Assembly: GCF_040253635.1 (NCBI RefSeq)
Contig: NZ_JBEJGX010000003.1
Span: forward strand, 6,225,501-6,289,500
Direction of reading: 5' to 3'
DNA length: 64,000 nt
Source of the DNA: Streptomyces sp. Edi2
GTDB taxonomy: Bacteria; Actinomycetota; Actinomycetes; Streptomycetales; Streptomycetaceae
Below the pieces are notes generated by a model. That model saw only the letters and a program-made list of their open reading frames with translations. It made no database searches and was not told the DNA's origin. The translations under genes and the position numbers were made by a program. Every line of letters starts with the position of its first letter. Position 1 is the first letter of the stretch. This document shows, one piece after another, positions 43,893 to 52,258 of the stretch.

Positions 43893-45296
43893 CTACGCTG
43901 CGGCGACCGGCATCCGCAGCCGGAACAGCGCCCCGCCCCCCGGCGCCCGCTCGGCGGTGAGTTCGGCGTCATGGGCGCGGGCGATCTGGCGGGCCATGGC
44001 CAGGCCCAGGCCGGAGCCGGGCAGGGCGCGGGCCGCCTCGGCGCGGTAGAAGCGGTCGAAGACGTGCGGGAGGTCGGCCTCGGTAATACCGGGGCCGTGG
44101 TCGCGGACCGTCAGGGCCAACTCATCGGCGGAAAAGGTGAGTTCGGTGTCGACCGGGCCGCCCGGTGGGGAGAACTTCGCGGCGTTGTCGAGGAGGTTGG
44201 ACAGCAGCCGGGACAGCCGGGGCGGCACACCGGGGATCGCGACTTGGGCCGCGGCGGGGGCGATGGCGGTGGTGAAGGTGATCTCCGGCCAGTGTTCGCG
44301 GGCCGCGCCCACCGCGTGCTCCAGGAGGGCGGCCGGGCGCACCTGCTCCACCAGGGGCTGCGGCTCCTCGTCGCGGGCCAGTTCGATCAGGTCGTTGACA
44401 AGGGTGGTGACCTCGCGCAGCTGGCGGCCCAGTGCGGCCGAGGCACGGTCGCGCTGGGCGTCGGTCAGCCGGCCGGCGCGGGCCAGGAGTTCGGCGTTGG
44501 TGCGCAGCGCCGTCAGCGGGGTGCGCAGCTCGTGGGAGGCGTCGGCGACCAGGCGGCGCTGCGCGGCGACGGACTGTTCGAGCTCGCCGAGCATGGTGTT
44601 GAAGCTGGTGGCCAGGCGGGTGATCTCGTCCTCCCGGGCGGGCGGGCCCGGGGGCAGTTCGATGCGGTGGCGGGCGTCGCGGGTGGCGGCGATGCGTTCC
44701 GCGGTGGCGGTGAGCCGGGCGACCGGCGCCAGGCCCGTACGGGACACCCAGTAGCCGAGTGCGGCGGCCAGCAGGACACCGGCGCCGCCGACCGCGGACA
44801 GCGCCCAGGCGGCCTGCTGTACGCCCCGGTCGACGGTGTCGGAGCGCTGGGCGACCTGCACCGCCTCGTCCTTGTCCGCCAGGCGCGTGGTGAGCATCCG
44901 GACCGGATGGCCGGCCACCGTCAGCTTTTGGTAGAACGCCGCGCGCCGGCCGTCGGCGACCTGCCGGGTGGCGTCGGAGACGGGCAGCACATACCGCTCG
45001 CGCGGGTCCTTGGCGGGGTCGGACGGCACGATCTGGATACAGGCCGAGGCCGGGTACTGGCACAGCGTGTCACTCGGCGTCGGGCCCCAGTCGTGGCGGT
45101 CCCGGACGGCCTGGGCGGCCGTCTGGGTCAGGTTCAGCCCCAGCTGACGGGTCATCTGGTAGTCGATGATGGAGAACGCGGCCGCACAGACGCCGACCGC
45201 CACCACGGCCACCGCGGACGAGGCGGCCAGCGCCAGCCGGGTGCGGAGCGGACGGCGGCGGCGCCAGCGGGCCCCCAGGCCGCGGTTGCCGGTCAC
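43893..45296 (-). CDS. Membrane sensor histidine kinase
   Basis: 467-residue kinase. First membrane segment at about residues 21-45 ([20 protein letters not shown]), extracellular sensor of about 120 residues with two Cys ([10 protein letters not shown]) that may form a disulfide, second membrane segment, HAMP ([20 protein letters not shown]), H-box His in [21 protein letters not shown]-box [13 protein letters not shown]-boxes [20 protein letters not shown] and [14 protein letters not shown]. The GTG at 45296 overlaps the regulator's TGA. Probably controls the divergent MurG-like operon. Confidence 0.93.
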   Translation of the reverse strand: MTGNRGLGARWRRRRPLRTRLALAASSAVAVVAVGVCAAAFSIIDYQMTRQLGLNLTQTAAQAVRDRHDWGPTPSDTLCQYPASACIQIVPSDPAKDPRERYVLPVSDATRQVADGRRAAFYQKLTVAGHPVRMLTTRLADKDEAVQVAQRSDTVDRGVQQAAWALSAVGGAGVLLAAALGYWVSRTGLAPVARLTATAERIAATRDARHRIELPPGPPAREDEITRLATSFNTMLGELEQSVAAQRRLVADASHELRTPLTALRTNAELLARAGRLTDAQRDRASAALGRQLREVTTLVNDLIELARDEEPQPLVEQVRPAALLEHAVGAAREHWPEITFTTAIAPAAAQVAIPGVPPRLSRLLSNLLDNAAKFSPPGGPVDTELTFSADELALTVRDHGPGITEADLPHVFDRFYRAEAARALPGSGLGLAMARQIARAHDAELTAERAPGGGALFRLRMPVAAA

Positions 45297-46015
45297 GCGC
45301 CCTCCGCGTGGTCCAGGCGGTATCCCACCCCGTGCACGGTGTGGACGAGGCGGGGCTCGCCGCCCGCCTCCAGTTTGCGGCGCAGATAACCGATGTAGAC
45401 GGCCAGGGAGTTGGAGTCGGGGCCGAAGTCCCGGCCCCAGACGCGCTCCAGGATCACCTCGCGCGGCAGCACCTGCCGGGGGTGCAGCAACAGCAGCTCC
45501 AGCAGCGCCCATTCGGTGCGGCTGAACTCCAGGGGACGGCCGGCCCGGTGGCCGGTGCGGGTCACGGGGTCGACGACCAGATCGTCGAAGGCGAGCCGGG
45601 AGTCCTCGGCGGCCGTGGCGGAGGCCCGGCGCAGCAGGGCCCGGACGCGGGCCACCAACTCGTCCAGGGCGAACGGCTTGACGAGGTAGTCGTCGGCGCC
45701 CGCGTCGAGCCCGTCGACCCGTTCACTGACCGAGTCCAGGGCGGTCAGGACGAGGATCGGGGTGCGGTCGTCCAGTGCGCGCAGCCGGCGGCAGACGGCC
45801 AGGCCGTCCAGCACGGGCATCATCACGTCCAGGACGAGGACGTCCGGCTGCCAGCCGGCGACCTCCGAGAGGGCGGCCAGGCCGTCGGCGGCGCCCCGTA
45901 CCGTATAGCCCTCCACGGCGAGGCCGTCCTCGACGGCGGCACGTACCTCCGGTTGGTCGTCGACGACGAGGATCTTGGGGGCTGGGGTGTTCCCGGGCGT
46001 GGGCGGCATGGACAT
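45293..46015 (-). CDS. OmpR-family response regulator
   Basis: 240-residue regulator: [20 protein letters not shown], phospho-acceptor Asp in [14 protein letters not shown], Thr in ILVLTALD, Lys in [11 protein letters not shown]-terminal winged helix with [20 protein letters not shown] and [16 protein letters not shown]. Start is ATG at 46015 or 46009. The kinase follows and overlaps. A pair of CTTAG repeats lies between it and the divergent glycosyltransferase gene. Confidence 0.94.
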   Translation of the reverse strand: MSMPPTPGNTPAPKILVVDDQPEVRAAVEDGLAVEGYTVRGAADGLAALSEVAGWQPDVLVLDVMMPVLDGLAVCRRLRALDDRTPILVLTALDSVSERVDGLDAGADDYLVKPFALDELVARVRALLRRASATAAEDSRLAFDDLVVDPVTRTGHRAGRPLEFSRTEWALLELLLLHPRQVLPREVILERVWGRDFGPDSNSLAVYIGYLRRKLEAGGEPRLVHTVHGVGYRLDHAEGA

Positions 46016-46030
46016 AGGCTGCCAAACACC

Positions 46031-46050
46031 TCTCTTAGAAGCTTCTTAGG
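46031..46050. promoter_or_regulatory. CTTAG direct repeats, likely response-regulator box
   Basis: CTTAG at 46034 and 46045, spaced 11 bp; written as octamers, CTCTTAGA and TTCTTAGG with three bases between. The centre also makes the palindrome AGAAGCTTCT. The two-octamer, three-base plan resembles that of MprA-type regulators. It lies 20-40 bp from both divergent start codons. Confidence 0.6.
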
Positions 46051-46072
46051 GCGTATCGCGAGCGTGGCGGCC

Positions 46073-47236
46073 ATGCGCACACCACTCTCCGTCGTGATCG
46101 GTGCGGGCGGCACCGGCGGCCATATCTATCCGGGACTCGCTCTCGCTGACGCGCTGTGCCGGGCCGTGCCCGATGCGGTGATCTCCTTCGTCGGGACCGA
46201 ACGCGGCCTGGAGACAGAGCTGATCCCCCGGGCCGGATACCGGCTGCACACCGTCGACATGATCCCCTTCGACCCCTCGCTCGGCGCCCGACGCTATCTG
46301 CTGCCGGCCGCGCTGCTGCGCTCGGGTACCCAGTGCCGGGCGATCCTCAAGGAACAGAAAGCCCAGGTCGCGGTCGGTATGGGCGGCTATCCCAGCGCCC
46401 CCGTGATCGTCGGGGCCAAGATGGCCGGGCTGCCGAGCCTGGTCCATGAGTCCAACGCGGTGCCCGGCCGGGCCAACAAGTTCGCGGCCCGGCTCACCCC
46501 GCACATCGCCCTCGCCTTCGACCGCAGCCGGGAACATCTGGCGGGCGGCGAGCGGGCCGAGACGGTGGGGATGCCGCTGGTGGGCCCGCTGGCCGAGCTG
46601 GACCGGGCGGGGCTGCGGCCCGCCGCCCGCCGGGCCCTGGGCGTACCGGACGGCGCCCGGCTGCTGCTGGTCAACGGCGGGAGCCTGGGGGCGGCCCGGC
46701 TGACCGAGGCGGCGGTGGGCCTGGCCGGCCGCTACCGGACGCGCAGCGACCTGCGGCTGCTGATCAAGACCGGGCCGGCGGCCCTGGAGCAGACCCGGGC
46801 CCTCCTGGCGGCGAACGGCGGGGACGCGGTCGCCGAGGCCGTGCCGTACCTGGACCGGATGGATCTGGCGTACTCCGCCGCCGATCTCGTGGTCTGCCGG
46901 GCCGGTTCGGCGACCGTCGCCGAGCTGGCCACCATCGGGATGCCGGCCGTCCTCGTGCCGTATCCGCATGCGCCGGGCGACCACCAGACCCATAACGCCC
47001 GGGTGCTCTCGGACGCCGGGGCGGCGCTGTTGCTGCCCGATCCGCAGACCACGGCGGAGCGGCTGGACGCGCTGGTCACCCCGCTTCTCGACGATCCGGC
47101 CCGGCTCGCCGCGATGGGCGCGGCCGCCGACCCGGGCACCCATGCGCAGGCCGCCGGCCTGCTGGCCGACAAGGTGCTGGCGCTCGCCGGCCACCCGCAG
47201 GTCCACCACCACCCCACGATGAAGGAGTCAGCATGA
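46073..47236 (+). CDS. MurG-like glycosyltransferase (accessory copy)
   Basis: 387-residue GT-B enzyme of the MurG family, which adds GlcNAc to lipid I. It has GAGGTGGHIYPGLALADALC, GMGGYPSAPVIVGAKMAG, LVHESNAVPGRANKFAARL and CRAGSATVAELATIGMPAVL, then VPYPHAPGDHQTHNARVLSD where canonical MurG has GEQRLNA or similar. The core murG belongs in the division cluster with ftsZ, so this is a second copy. GTG at 46064 is an alternative start. It overlaps the dehydratase gene by 4 bp. Acceptor and donor may differ from those of MurG. Confidence 0.88.
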   Translation: MRTPLSVVIGAGGTGGHIYPGLALADALCRAVPDAVISFVGTERGLETELIPRAGYRLHTVDMIPFDPSLGARRYLLPAALLRSGTQCRAILKEQKAQVAVGMGGYPSAPVIVGAKMAGLPSLVHESNAVPGRANKFAARLTPHIALAFDRSREHLAGGERAETVGMPLVGPLAELDRAGLRPAARRALGVPDGARLLLVNGGSLGAARLTEAAVGLAGRYRTRSDLRLLIKTGPAALEQTRALLAANGGDAVAEAVPYLDRMDLAYSAADLVVCRAGSATVAELATIGMPAVLVPYPHAPGDHQTHNARVLSDAGAALLLPDPQTTAERLDALVTPLLDDPARLAAMGAAADPGTHAQAAGLLADKVLALAGHPQVHHHPTMKESA

Positions 47237-48237
47237 ACAGCAGCACACAGCAGTGGACGGGCCGCCGGGTCCTGGTCACCGGGGCCGAGGGGTTCATCGG
47301 CTCGACCCTGGTCGACATGCTGGTGGAGGCCGGCGCCGAGGTGCGCGCGTTCGTCCATTACAAGCCCTACGCCGAAAAGGGAAATCTGGCGCGCTATTTG
47401 GTGCCGGGCGGCCCGGTCGAGATGGTCGCGGGCGATGTGCGGGACGCGGGCCGGGTGATGGACGCTGTCGAGGGCTGCGACACGGTCTTCCATCTGGCCG
47501 CGCTGATCGGGATCCCGTACAGCTACGACTCGCCCGGCGCGTATGTGCAGACGAACGTCGTCGGGACGGAGAACGTCGCGGAGGCCTGCCGCCGGCATGC
47601 GGTGCGGCGGCTGGTGCACACGTCCACCAGTGAGGTCTACGGGACCGCGCTGACCGCGCCGATCGGCGAGGACCACCCGCTGCAGCCGCAGTCGCCGTAC
47701 TCCGCCTCGAAGATCGGCGCGGACATGATGGCGCTGTCGCACCGGCACGCCTTCGAGCTGCCGGTGACGGTGGTGCGGCCGTTCAACACCTACGGCCCCC
47801 GGCAGTCCGCGCGCGCCGTGATCCCCACGATCCTGGCCCAACTCCACGCGGGCGCCCGGCAGATCAAGCTGGGCTCGCTCACCCCGACCCGCGACTTCAC
47901 GTATGTCACCGACACCGCGGCCGGCTTCCTGGCGCTGGCCGACTGCGACCGGGCACTGGGCGAGGTCGTCAACCTCGGCACCGGGCGGGAGATCGCCATC
48001 GGGGCGCTCGCCGAGGCGCTGATAGCGGCCTCCGGCCGGGAGGCCGAGGTGGTGGTGGACCCGGCGCGGCTGCGGCCGTCCGGCAGCGAGGTCGAGCGGC
48101 TGCTGTCGGACAACTCCCGGGCGCGCGAGTGGGCTTCGTGGCGGCCGGAGGTCACGCTGGAGCAGGGGCTGAAGCAGACCTCGGAGTGGGTGGCACAGAA
48201 CCTGCACCTGTTCGCCGCGGACCGCTACCAGGTCTGA
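47233..48237 (+). CDS. NAD-dependent sugar-nucleotide epimerase/4,6-dehydratase (LegB-like)
   Basis: 334-residue short-chain dehydrogenase. NAD site VLVTGAEGFIGSTLVDML, catalytic HTSTSEVYGTA and YSASKIGAD (Tyr-x3-Lys), substrate region FNTYGPRQSARAVIPTIL, and GSLTPTRDFTYVTDTAAGFL, a string characteristic of UDP-HexNAc 4,6-dehydratases of the LegB type. It would make a 4-keto-6-deoxy sugar nucleotide. Coupled (ATGA) to the MurG-like gene, so the two probably act on the same sugar. No aminotransferase or epimerase gene follows. Confidence 0.9.
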   Translation: MNSSTQQWTGRRVLVTGAEGFIGSTLVDMLVEAGAEVRAFVHYKPYAEKGNLARYLVPGGPVEMVAGDVRDAGRVMDAVEGCDTVFHLAALIGIPYSYDSPGAYVQTNVVGTENVAEACRRHAVRRLVHTSTSEVYGTALTAPIGEDHPLQPQSPYSASKIGADMMALSHRHAFELPVTVVRPFNTYGPRQSARAVIPTILAQLHAGARQIKLGSLTPTRDFTYVTDTAAGFLALADCDRALGEVVNLGTGREIAIGALAEALIAASGREAEVVVDPARLRPSGSEVERLLSDNSRAREWASWRPEVTLEQGLKQTSEWVAQNLHLFAADRYQV

Positions 48238-48260
48238 TCCGCCTGCCGGTTGTGACCTGC

Positions 48261-48293
48261 GCCGCGGCGGGCACCTCGGTGCCGCGCCGCGGC
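48261..48293. terminator. Bidirectional terminator between the dehydratase and TetR genes
   Basis: Arms GCCGCGGCGGGCACC (48261-48275) and GGTGCCGCGCCGCGGC (48278-48293) pair over 15 bp with one bulged G. It lies between two convergent genes, 24 bp after one stop codon and 20 bp before the other. Confidence 0.75.
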
Positions 48294-48312
48294 CGGCACC
48301 CGTCCGCCGGGC

Positions 48313-48969
48313 TCAGCCCTGGTCGCCCAGAGCGGAGAGCCCGGTGAGGAAGAGCGCCGTGAAGTCGCGTCCCCACGCGGCATCCACGGGCTCCCCGCTG
48401 ACCAGGGTGCGGTGCACGATCGCCCCGGCGATCACATCGAAGATCAGGTCCATGTTGCGGGCGGCGTCCCGCTCGCCGTCCGCACCGGGTGTGTCCGGGG
48501 GTAGTTCGCCGCGGGCCTGGGCGCGCGAGCGGCCGAGCAGGACCAGCCGCTTCTGGCGGTCGACGATCGCCGAGCGGATCCGTTCGCGCAGCGCCTCGTC
48601 GGCGGTGGACTCCGCGACCACGGCCATCAGCGCCGTCTTGGTCTCCGGCCGCGCCAGCAGTGCCCCGAACTGCAGCACCACGCCCTCGATATCGGATTGC
48701 AGGGAGCCCCGGTCGGGGAGTTCGAGCTCGTCGAAGAGGACCGCCACGGCGTCCACGACGAGCTCGTTCTTGTTGGCCCAGCGGCGGTAGAGCGTCGTCT
48801 TGGCGACACCGGCCCGGGCCGCCACATCGCTCATGGTCAGCCGCCCCCAGCCCAGATCGACGAGTGCGGCCCGGGTCGCGTGCAGGATCGCGAGATCGGT
48901 CTCGGCGCTGCGCGGGCGGCCCGTGCGGCCCTTTGGGGAACTGGCGGAGTGGTGCATGCGGGCGACCAT
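48313..48969 (-). CDS. TetR-family transcriptional regulator
   Basis: 218-residue repressor. Helix-turn-helix region: ILHATRAALVDLGWGRLTMS, DVAARAGVAKTTLYRRWANK. The C-terminal domain (LQFGALLARPETKTALMAVV, RRSIIDRQ-like RIRSAIVDRQKRLVLLGRSR) is of the TetR_C_16/33 kind. Start could be 48969 or the ATG at 48957, the latter with TATGGT 7 bp upstream. A perfect operator-like palindrome lies 86 bp upstream of the start. Confidence 0.92.
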   Translation of the reverse strand: MVARMHHSASSPKGRTGRPRSAETDLAILHATRAALVDLGWGRLTMSDVAARAGVAKTTLYRRWANKNELVVDAVAVLFDELELPDRGSLQSDIEGVVLQFGALLARPETKTALMAVVAESTADEALRERIRSAIVDRQKRLVLLGRSRAQARGELPPDTPGADGERDAARNMDLIFDVIAGAIVHRTLVSGEPVDAAWGRDFTALFLTGLSALGDQG

Positions 48970-49054
48970 ACCGGGCAGTACGGGAGATGCCGCCCGTGAG
49001 GCAGATCACCCCTCGCGGGGCCGGACCCGGTGGTGATGCGGGGCCGACGGCGAG

Positions 49055-49077
49055 TTACGCTACGGGTCGTAGCGTAA
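49055..49077. promoter_or_regulatory. TetR-type operator palindrome
   Basis: Perfect 10-bp inverted repeat TTACGCTACG / CGTAGCGTAA with a 3-bp spacer (GGT). The length, symmetry and sequence style are those of TetR-family operators, and the nearest gene, 86 bp away, encodes a TetR protein. Confidence 0.85.
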
Positions 49078-49117
49078 GAGTGACAGCCACTGGCCGTGGG
49101 TGGGGACCCATGGCCGC

Positions 49118-49163
49118 GCACGACGGTCCTCCTCGGGACCGCACGACGGCCCTCCTCGGGGCC
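49118..49163 (+). repeat. 23-bp tandem repeat, two copies
   Basis: GCACGACGGTCCTCCTCGGG (49118) recurs as GCACGACGGCCCTCCTCGGG (49141), with three bases between, so the period is 23 bp. It lies between the operator palindrome and the thioredoxin gene. Confidence 0.75.
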
Positions 49164-49359
49164 AGTACGGGCAGCGATCCCGGACGTACGCCGGCATTCC
49201 GGCGGGGCGTACGGACGGGGTGCGGTGCCCGGTAACCCGGCCCGGCGGCAGCACCGGACCGGCACTTTGCAGCACCGCCGCACGACCGATCGCATCGCAG
49301 ACCGCAGCGCTTTCCGGATCGCTTTCCGGAACGGCCCGCCCAGGGGGGAGGATGGACCC

Positions 49360-50334
49360 ATGCAGCCACGCAATATGTCCATGAGTGGAGTCGTCGACCT
49401 CGCAGCGGTGAAGTCGGCGGGGGAAGCGAAGCAGAAGGCGGAGCAGGCACGTGCCGAGGCCGCCCGTACGGGCCAGGCACCCGTGAGCGGTGCCCGCCTG
49501 GTGTTCGACGTCGACGAGGCGGGGTTCCAGCAGGACGTCCTGCAGCGCTCGACCGAGGTCCCGGTCGTCATTGACTTCTGGGCCGAGTGGTGCGAGCCGT
49601 GCAAGCAGCTGGGTCCGCTGCTGGAGCGCCTCGCGGGGGAGTACGCCGGCAAGTTCGTGCTGGCCAAGATCGACGTCGATGCCAACCAGATGCTGTTCCA
49701 GCAGTTCGGGGTGCAGGGCATCCCGGCGGTCTTCGCGGTCGTCGCGGGACAGCCGATCCCGCTCTTCCAGGGCGCGGCCCCGGAGTCGCAGATCCGCGAG
49801 GTGCTCGACCAGCTGGTGCAGGCCGCCGAGCAGCAGTTCGGCATCGTGGGAGCGCCGCTCGACCCGCAGGCCGCGGGGGAGGCGGAGCAGGAGGCCGCGG
49901 CCCCGGCGCCGGCCGGTCCCTATGACGCACTGCTGGAGGCCGCGAACCAGGCGCTGGACTCCGGTGACCTGGGCGGTGCCGTCCAGGCGTACAAGAACGT
50001 GCTCAACGACGACCCGGCCAACCCGGAGGCCAAGCTCGGCCTGGCGCAGGCCGAACTCCTCCGCCGGGTGCAGGATCTCGACCCGCAGGCGGTGCGCAAG
50101 GAGGCCGCGGAGAATCCGGCCGATGTGCAGGCGCAGATCCGTGCCGCGGACCTGGACCTGGTCGGCGGTCATGTCGAGGACGCGTTCGGCCGGCTGGTCG
50201 ACGCGGTGAAGCGGTCGGCGGGTGACGACCGGGAGGCCGCGCGACTGCGGCTGCTGGAGCTGTTCGAGGTCATCGGCGCGGAGGATCCGCGGGTGACGGC
50301 GGCGCGTACCGCGCTCGCCCGGGTGCTGTTCTGA
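49360..50334 (+). CDS. Thioredoxin-domain protein with TPR-like C-terminus (CnoX/YbbN type)
   Basis: 324-residue soluble protein. Residues about 70-165 form a thioredoxin fold with VIDFWAEWCEPCKQLGPLLE; the active site is CEPC instead of CGPC, so both Cys remain. Cis-Pro is present in VQGIPAVFAV. The C-terminal half (YDALLEAANQALDSGDLGGA, LAQAELLRRVQDLDPQAVRK) is built of TPR-like helices as in CnoX, a redox chaperone that guards proteins against oxidative aggregation. The ATG at 49360 has GGGAGG upstream; the frame is open from 49096. Confidence 0.93.
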   Translation: MQPRNMSMSGVVDLAAVKSAGEAKQKAEQARAEAARTGQAPVSGARLVFDVDEAGFQQDVLQRSTEVPVVIDFWAEWCEPCKQLGPLLERLAGEYAGKFVLAKIDVDANQMLFQQFGVQGIPAVFAVVAGQPIPLFQGAAPESQIREVLDQLVQAAEQQFGIVGAPLDPQAAGEAEQEAAAPAPAGPYDALLEAANQALDSGDLGGAVQAYKNVLNDDPANPEAKLGLAQAELLRRVQDLDPQAVRKEAAENPADVQAQIRAADLDLVGGHVEDAFGRLVDAVKRSAGDDREAARLRLLELFEVIGAEDPRVTAARTALARVLF

Positions 50335-50945
50335 CCGCTCTCATCGGACTCGCCCGCTTCTGACCAGTACGACCTTCGCGAGTCGCCCGAACAAACGACA
50401 CAGCGGCCACGTTTTACCAAAACTTGGTAATCGTGGCCGCTGTTACTTCAAGTAAGTCTGAGCGACCCCCTTGCGCCGCTGTGTCCGCAATTGCCCAATG
50501 TCCCCTCACTGTTAGTGGCGACGGTATGTGTCCGCTTGATTTCAGTGGGTCGTGGCAGGGTTATCGGGCCGTTACCCGCAAGTAACGAGCCCCTTGTGCC
50601 GCGGCTCCGAATGGACCACGATCGGCCACGCTCGGTCCATTCCCGCAGCCCGGCATCCGGTCGGCGTCGCGGGGTACTTGGGTCCCCACCGAGTGGTCGG
50701 CGGCAGGTGCCGCCGGCGGTGGACAGGGGGGTCTCTGCCCCACCCGGCAGGGCCTGTCCAGGAGGTTGCGCGAGAGCGTGGCCAGTGGTTGTCGCTCGGG
50801 GGTGATCGCCGGTGTTCGGAACACGATGTGCCTCCGAGGCAGGCGCTCTCCTTCCCGAGGACGTAGCACTTCTCCCATCCCAGGCACGGCTGTCCCAACG
50901 GGGGCGGCGCGTACCGGAGATGTACGTCCGAGAAGGAGGAAAGTC
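50335..50945 (+). other. 611-bp gap upstream of the DUF6230 operon
   Basis: Non-coding DNA except for the hairpin at 50400-50443 and the short palindrome TTACTT-C-AAGTAA (50444-50456). Open frames on both strands overlap each other and have no ribosome-binding sites. The promoter of the operon at 50946 must be here; TTGATT at 50536 and TTATCG at 50561 (19-bp spacing) are weak candidates. The gap ends in GAAGGAGGAAAG, a near-perfect ribosome-binding site. Confidence 0.5.
50400..50443 (+). terminator. Terminator after the thioredoxin gene
   Basis: 12-bp outer stem ACAGCGGCCACG / CGTGGCCGCTGT, a small internal loop, then a 7-bp inner stem TTACCAA / TTGGTAA with loop AAC, followed by TTACTTC. 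It begins 66 bp after the stop codon. Confidence 0.85.
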
Positions 50946-51563
50946 ATGGAGTCCCTGGCTCGTGGCGGGACCAGATGGAAGCGGTTCGCCGTCGTCATGG
51001 TGCCGAGCGTCGCGGCGACCGCCGCGATCGGTGTCGCCCTCTCGCAGGGTGCGCTCGCGGCATCGTTCAGCGTGTCCGGTCAGCAGTTCAAGGTCGCTAC
51101 CGACCGGCTGGACGGCACCGGATTTGTTCAGTACGGAGCCATTGACGCCCAGAAGGGCGGCAAGCAGGTCCCGGTGGCGGTCTCGGGGTTCTCGAACGCC
51201 AAGATCAAGAACCTGTGCCAGTCGGTAGTCGTGCCGGTGCCGGTCTTCGGCGATGTGTCGATGAAGCTGTCGGCCGGTGGCGGTGACACGCCCGTCGAGG
51301 CGAAGAACCTCTACATCGACCTCGACCAGCTGTCCGCGGACGCGACCTTCAACAACATCGACATCGGTGTTGCTGCGGGCTCGACGACCAAGGGCCCGGG
51401 GATGCACAAGGGCGACAAGGCCGACCCCGGCTCGTTCGCCCAGCAGGCCGACTCGGCCACGCTGACCCACGTCAGGCAGCGGGCATGGGCCACGACGGCC
51501 GGAACGTTCAAGCTCAGCGGCCTGAAGATGAGCGTCGCCAAGGGCAAGAGCGAGTGCTACTGA
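50946..51563 (+). CDS. DUF6230-family exported protein
   Basis: 205-residue protein of an actinomycete family sometimes labelled cholesterol esterase without proof. A signal or anchor segment (FAVVMVPSVAATAAIGVALS, ends near residue 39 at ALA-ASFS) is followed by a beta-rich domain: SGQQFKVATDRLDGTGFVQY, AKNLYIDLDQLSADATFNNI, DSATLTHVRQRAWATTAGTF. One Cys pair at CQS and the C-terminal ECY may form a disulfide. Very strong ribosome-binding site (GGAGGAAAG). First gene of a three-gene operon. Confidence 0.9.
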   Translation: MESLARGGTRWKRFAVVMVPSVAATAAIGVALSQGALAASFSVSGQQFKVATDRLDGTGFVQYGAIDAQKGGKQVPVAVSGFSNAKIKNLCQSVVVPVPVFGDVSMKLSAGGGDTPVEAKNLYIDLDQLSADATFNNIDIGVAAGSTTKGPGMHKGDKADPGSFAQQADSATLTHVRQRAWATTAGTFKLSGLKMSVAKGKSECY

Positions 51564-51691
51564 CGCACTGAGCGTGCGGGCGCGGGGCGAGCTGTGCGGC
51601 ATTCGTCGTTCCCCGTGCCCGTACGCCGGGTAGCCCAGTAGGACACCCAGCACAGAACCACCGATTTGCCAGTCCCGAGGAGCTGTACGAC

Positions 51692-52258
51692 ATGAGCGCC
51701 GACACGCGACCACGGCTGATCGAGACCATCGGCCGGAAGCGGCTTTCGTTCCGGGAGTGGCGCGCACACCGCCCGTTCTGGGGCGGCATGCTGACTCTGC
51801 TGGCCGGCATCCCGATCATGTACATCCCTTACGCGAATCTCACGATCGGTTCCCTGACCGTCCGCATGGCGACCACCGCCGGCGCCGGCTCGCTGATCAT
51901 CGGCGTACTGCTGGTCGTGCTCGGCCTGACCATGTGGTTCCAGCCCGCTTCGCGCGTCTTTGCGGGTGTGGCGGCGATTCTGCTCTCCCTCGTCTCCCTG
52001 GTCGTCTCGAACTTCGGTGCCTTCCTGATCGGCTTCCTCCTGGGGCTGATCGGCGGTGCGCTGGGAGTCTCGTGGGCACCGGGCAAGGACGGGCGGAGCG
52101 GGGACGACGCCGGGGAGCCGGCCCGCAAGACGGTTGCCGGACCGGTGGTCGCTACGCACCCCGCGCCGGCCGACGGTCCCGGGTCGGTCATCGGACTGGA
52201 CGACCTGTCAGGAACGAGCCCGACCAACGGAACGAACGGGAGGCACCGTGCCGGGTGA
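51692..52258 (+). CDS. DUF6114-family membrane protein
   Basis: 188-residue protein. After a basic head (IGRKRLSFREWRAHRPFW) come four membrane segments between about residues 32 and 125 (GGMLTLLAGIPIMYIPYANL, SLIIGVLLVVLGLTMWF, VFAGVAAILLSLVSLVVSN, AFLIGFLLGLIGGALGVSW). The C-terminal 60 residues are hydrophilic and disordered. The family almost always follows DUF6230. It overlaps the next gene by 11 bp. Confidence 0.9.
   Translation: MSADTRPRLIETIGRKRLSFREWRAHRPFWGGMLTLLAGIPIMYIPYANLTIGSLTVRMATTAGAGSLIIGVLLVVLGLTMWFQPASRVFAGVAAILLSLVSLVVSNFGAFLIGFLLGLIGGALGVSWAPGKDGRSGDDAGEPARKTVAGPVVATHPAPADGPGSVIGLDDLSGTSPTNGTNGRHRAG

Larger units (their letters stand above)
48970..49359. other. 390-bp divergent gap between tetR and the thioredoxin gene
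   Basis: Non-coding DNA with a strong operator palindrome (49055-49077), a 23-bp tandem repeat (49118-49163) and a 12-bp direct repeat (GCTTTCCGGATC then GCTTTCCGGAAC, 49309-49332) near the thioredoxin start. A GGGGGGAGG ribosome-binding site ends the gap. No gene was seen. Confidence 0.55.

Noticed and set aside
50491..50998. Open frames in both directions upstream of the DUF6230 gene
   Set aside because: Mutually overlapping, no ribosome-binding sites, Arg/Pro-rich products with no resemblance to known proteins.
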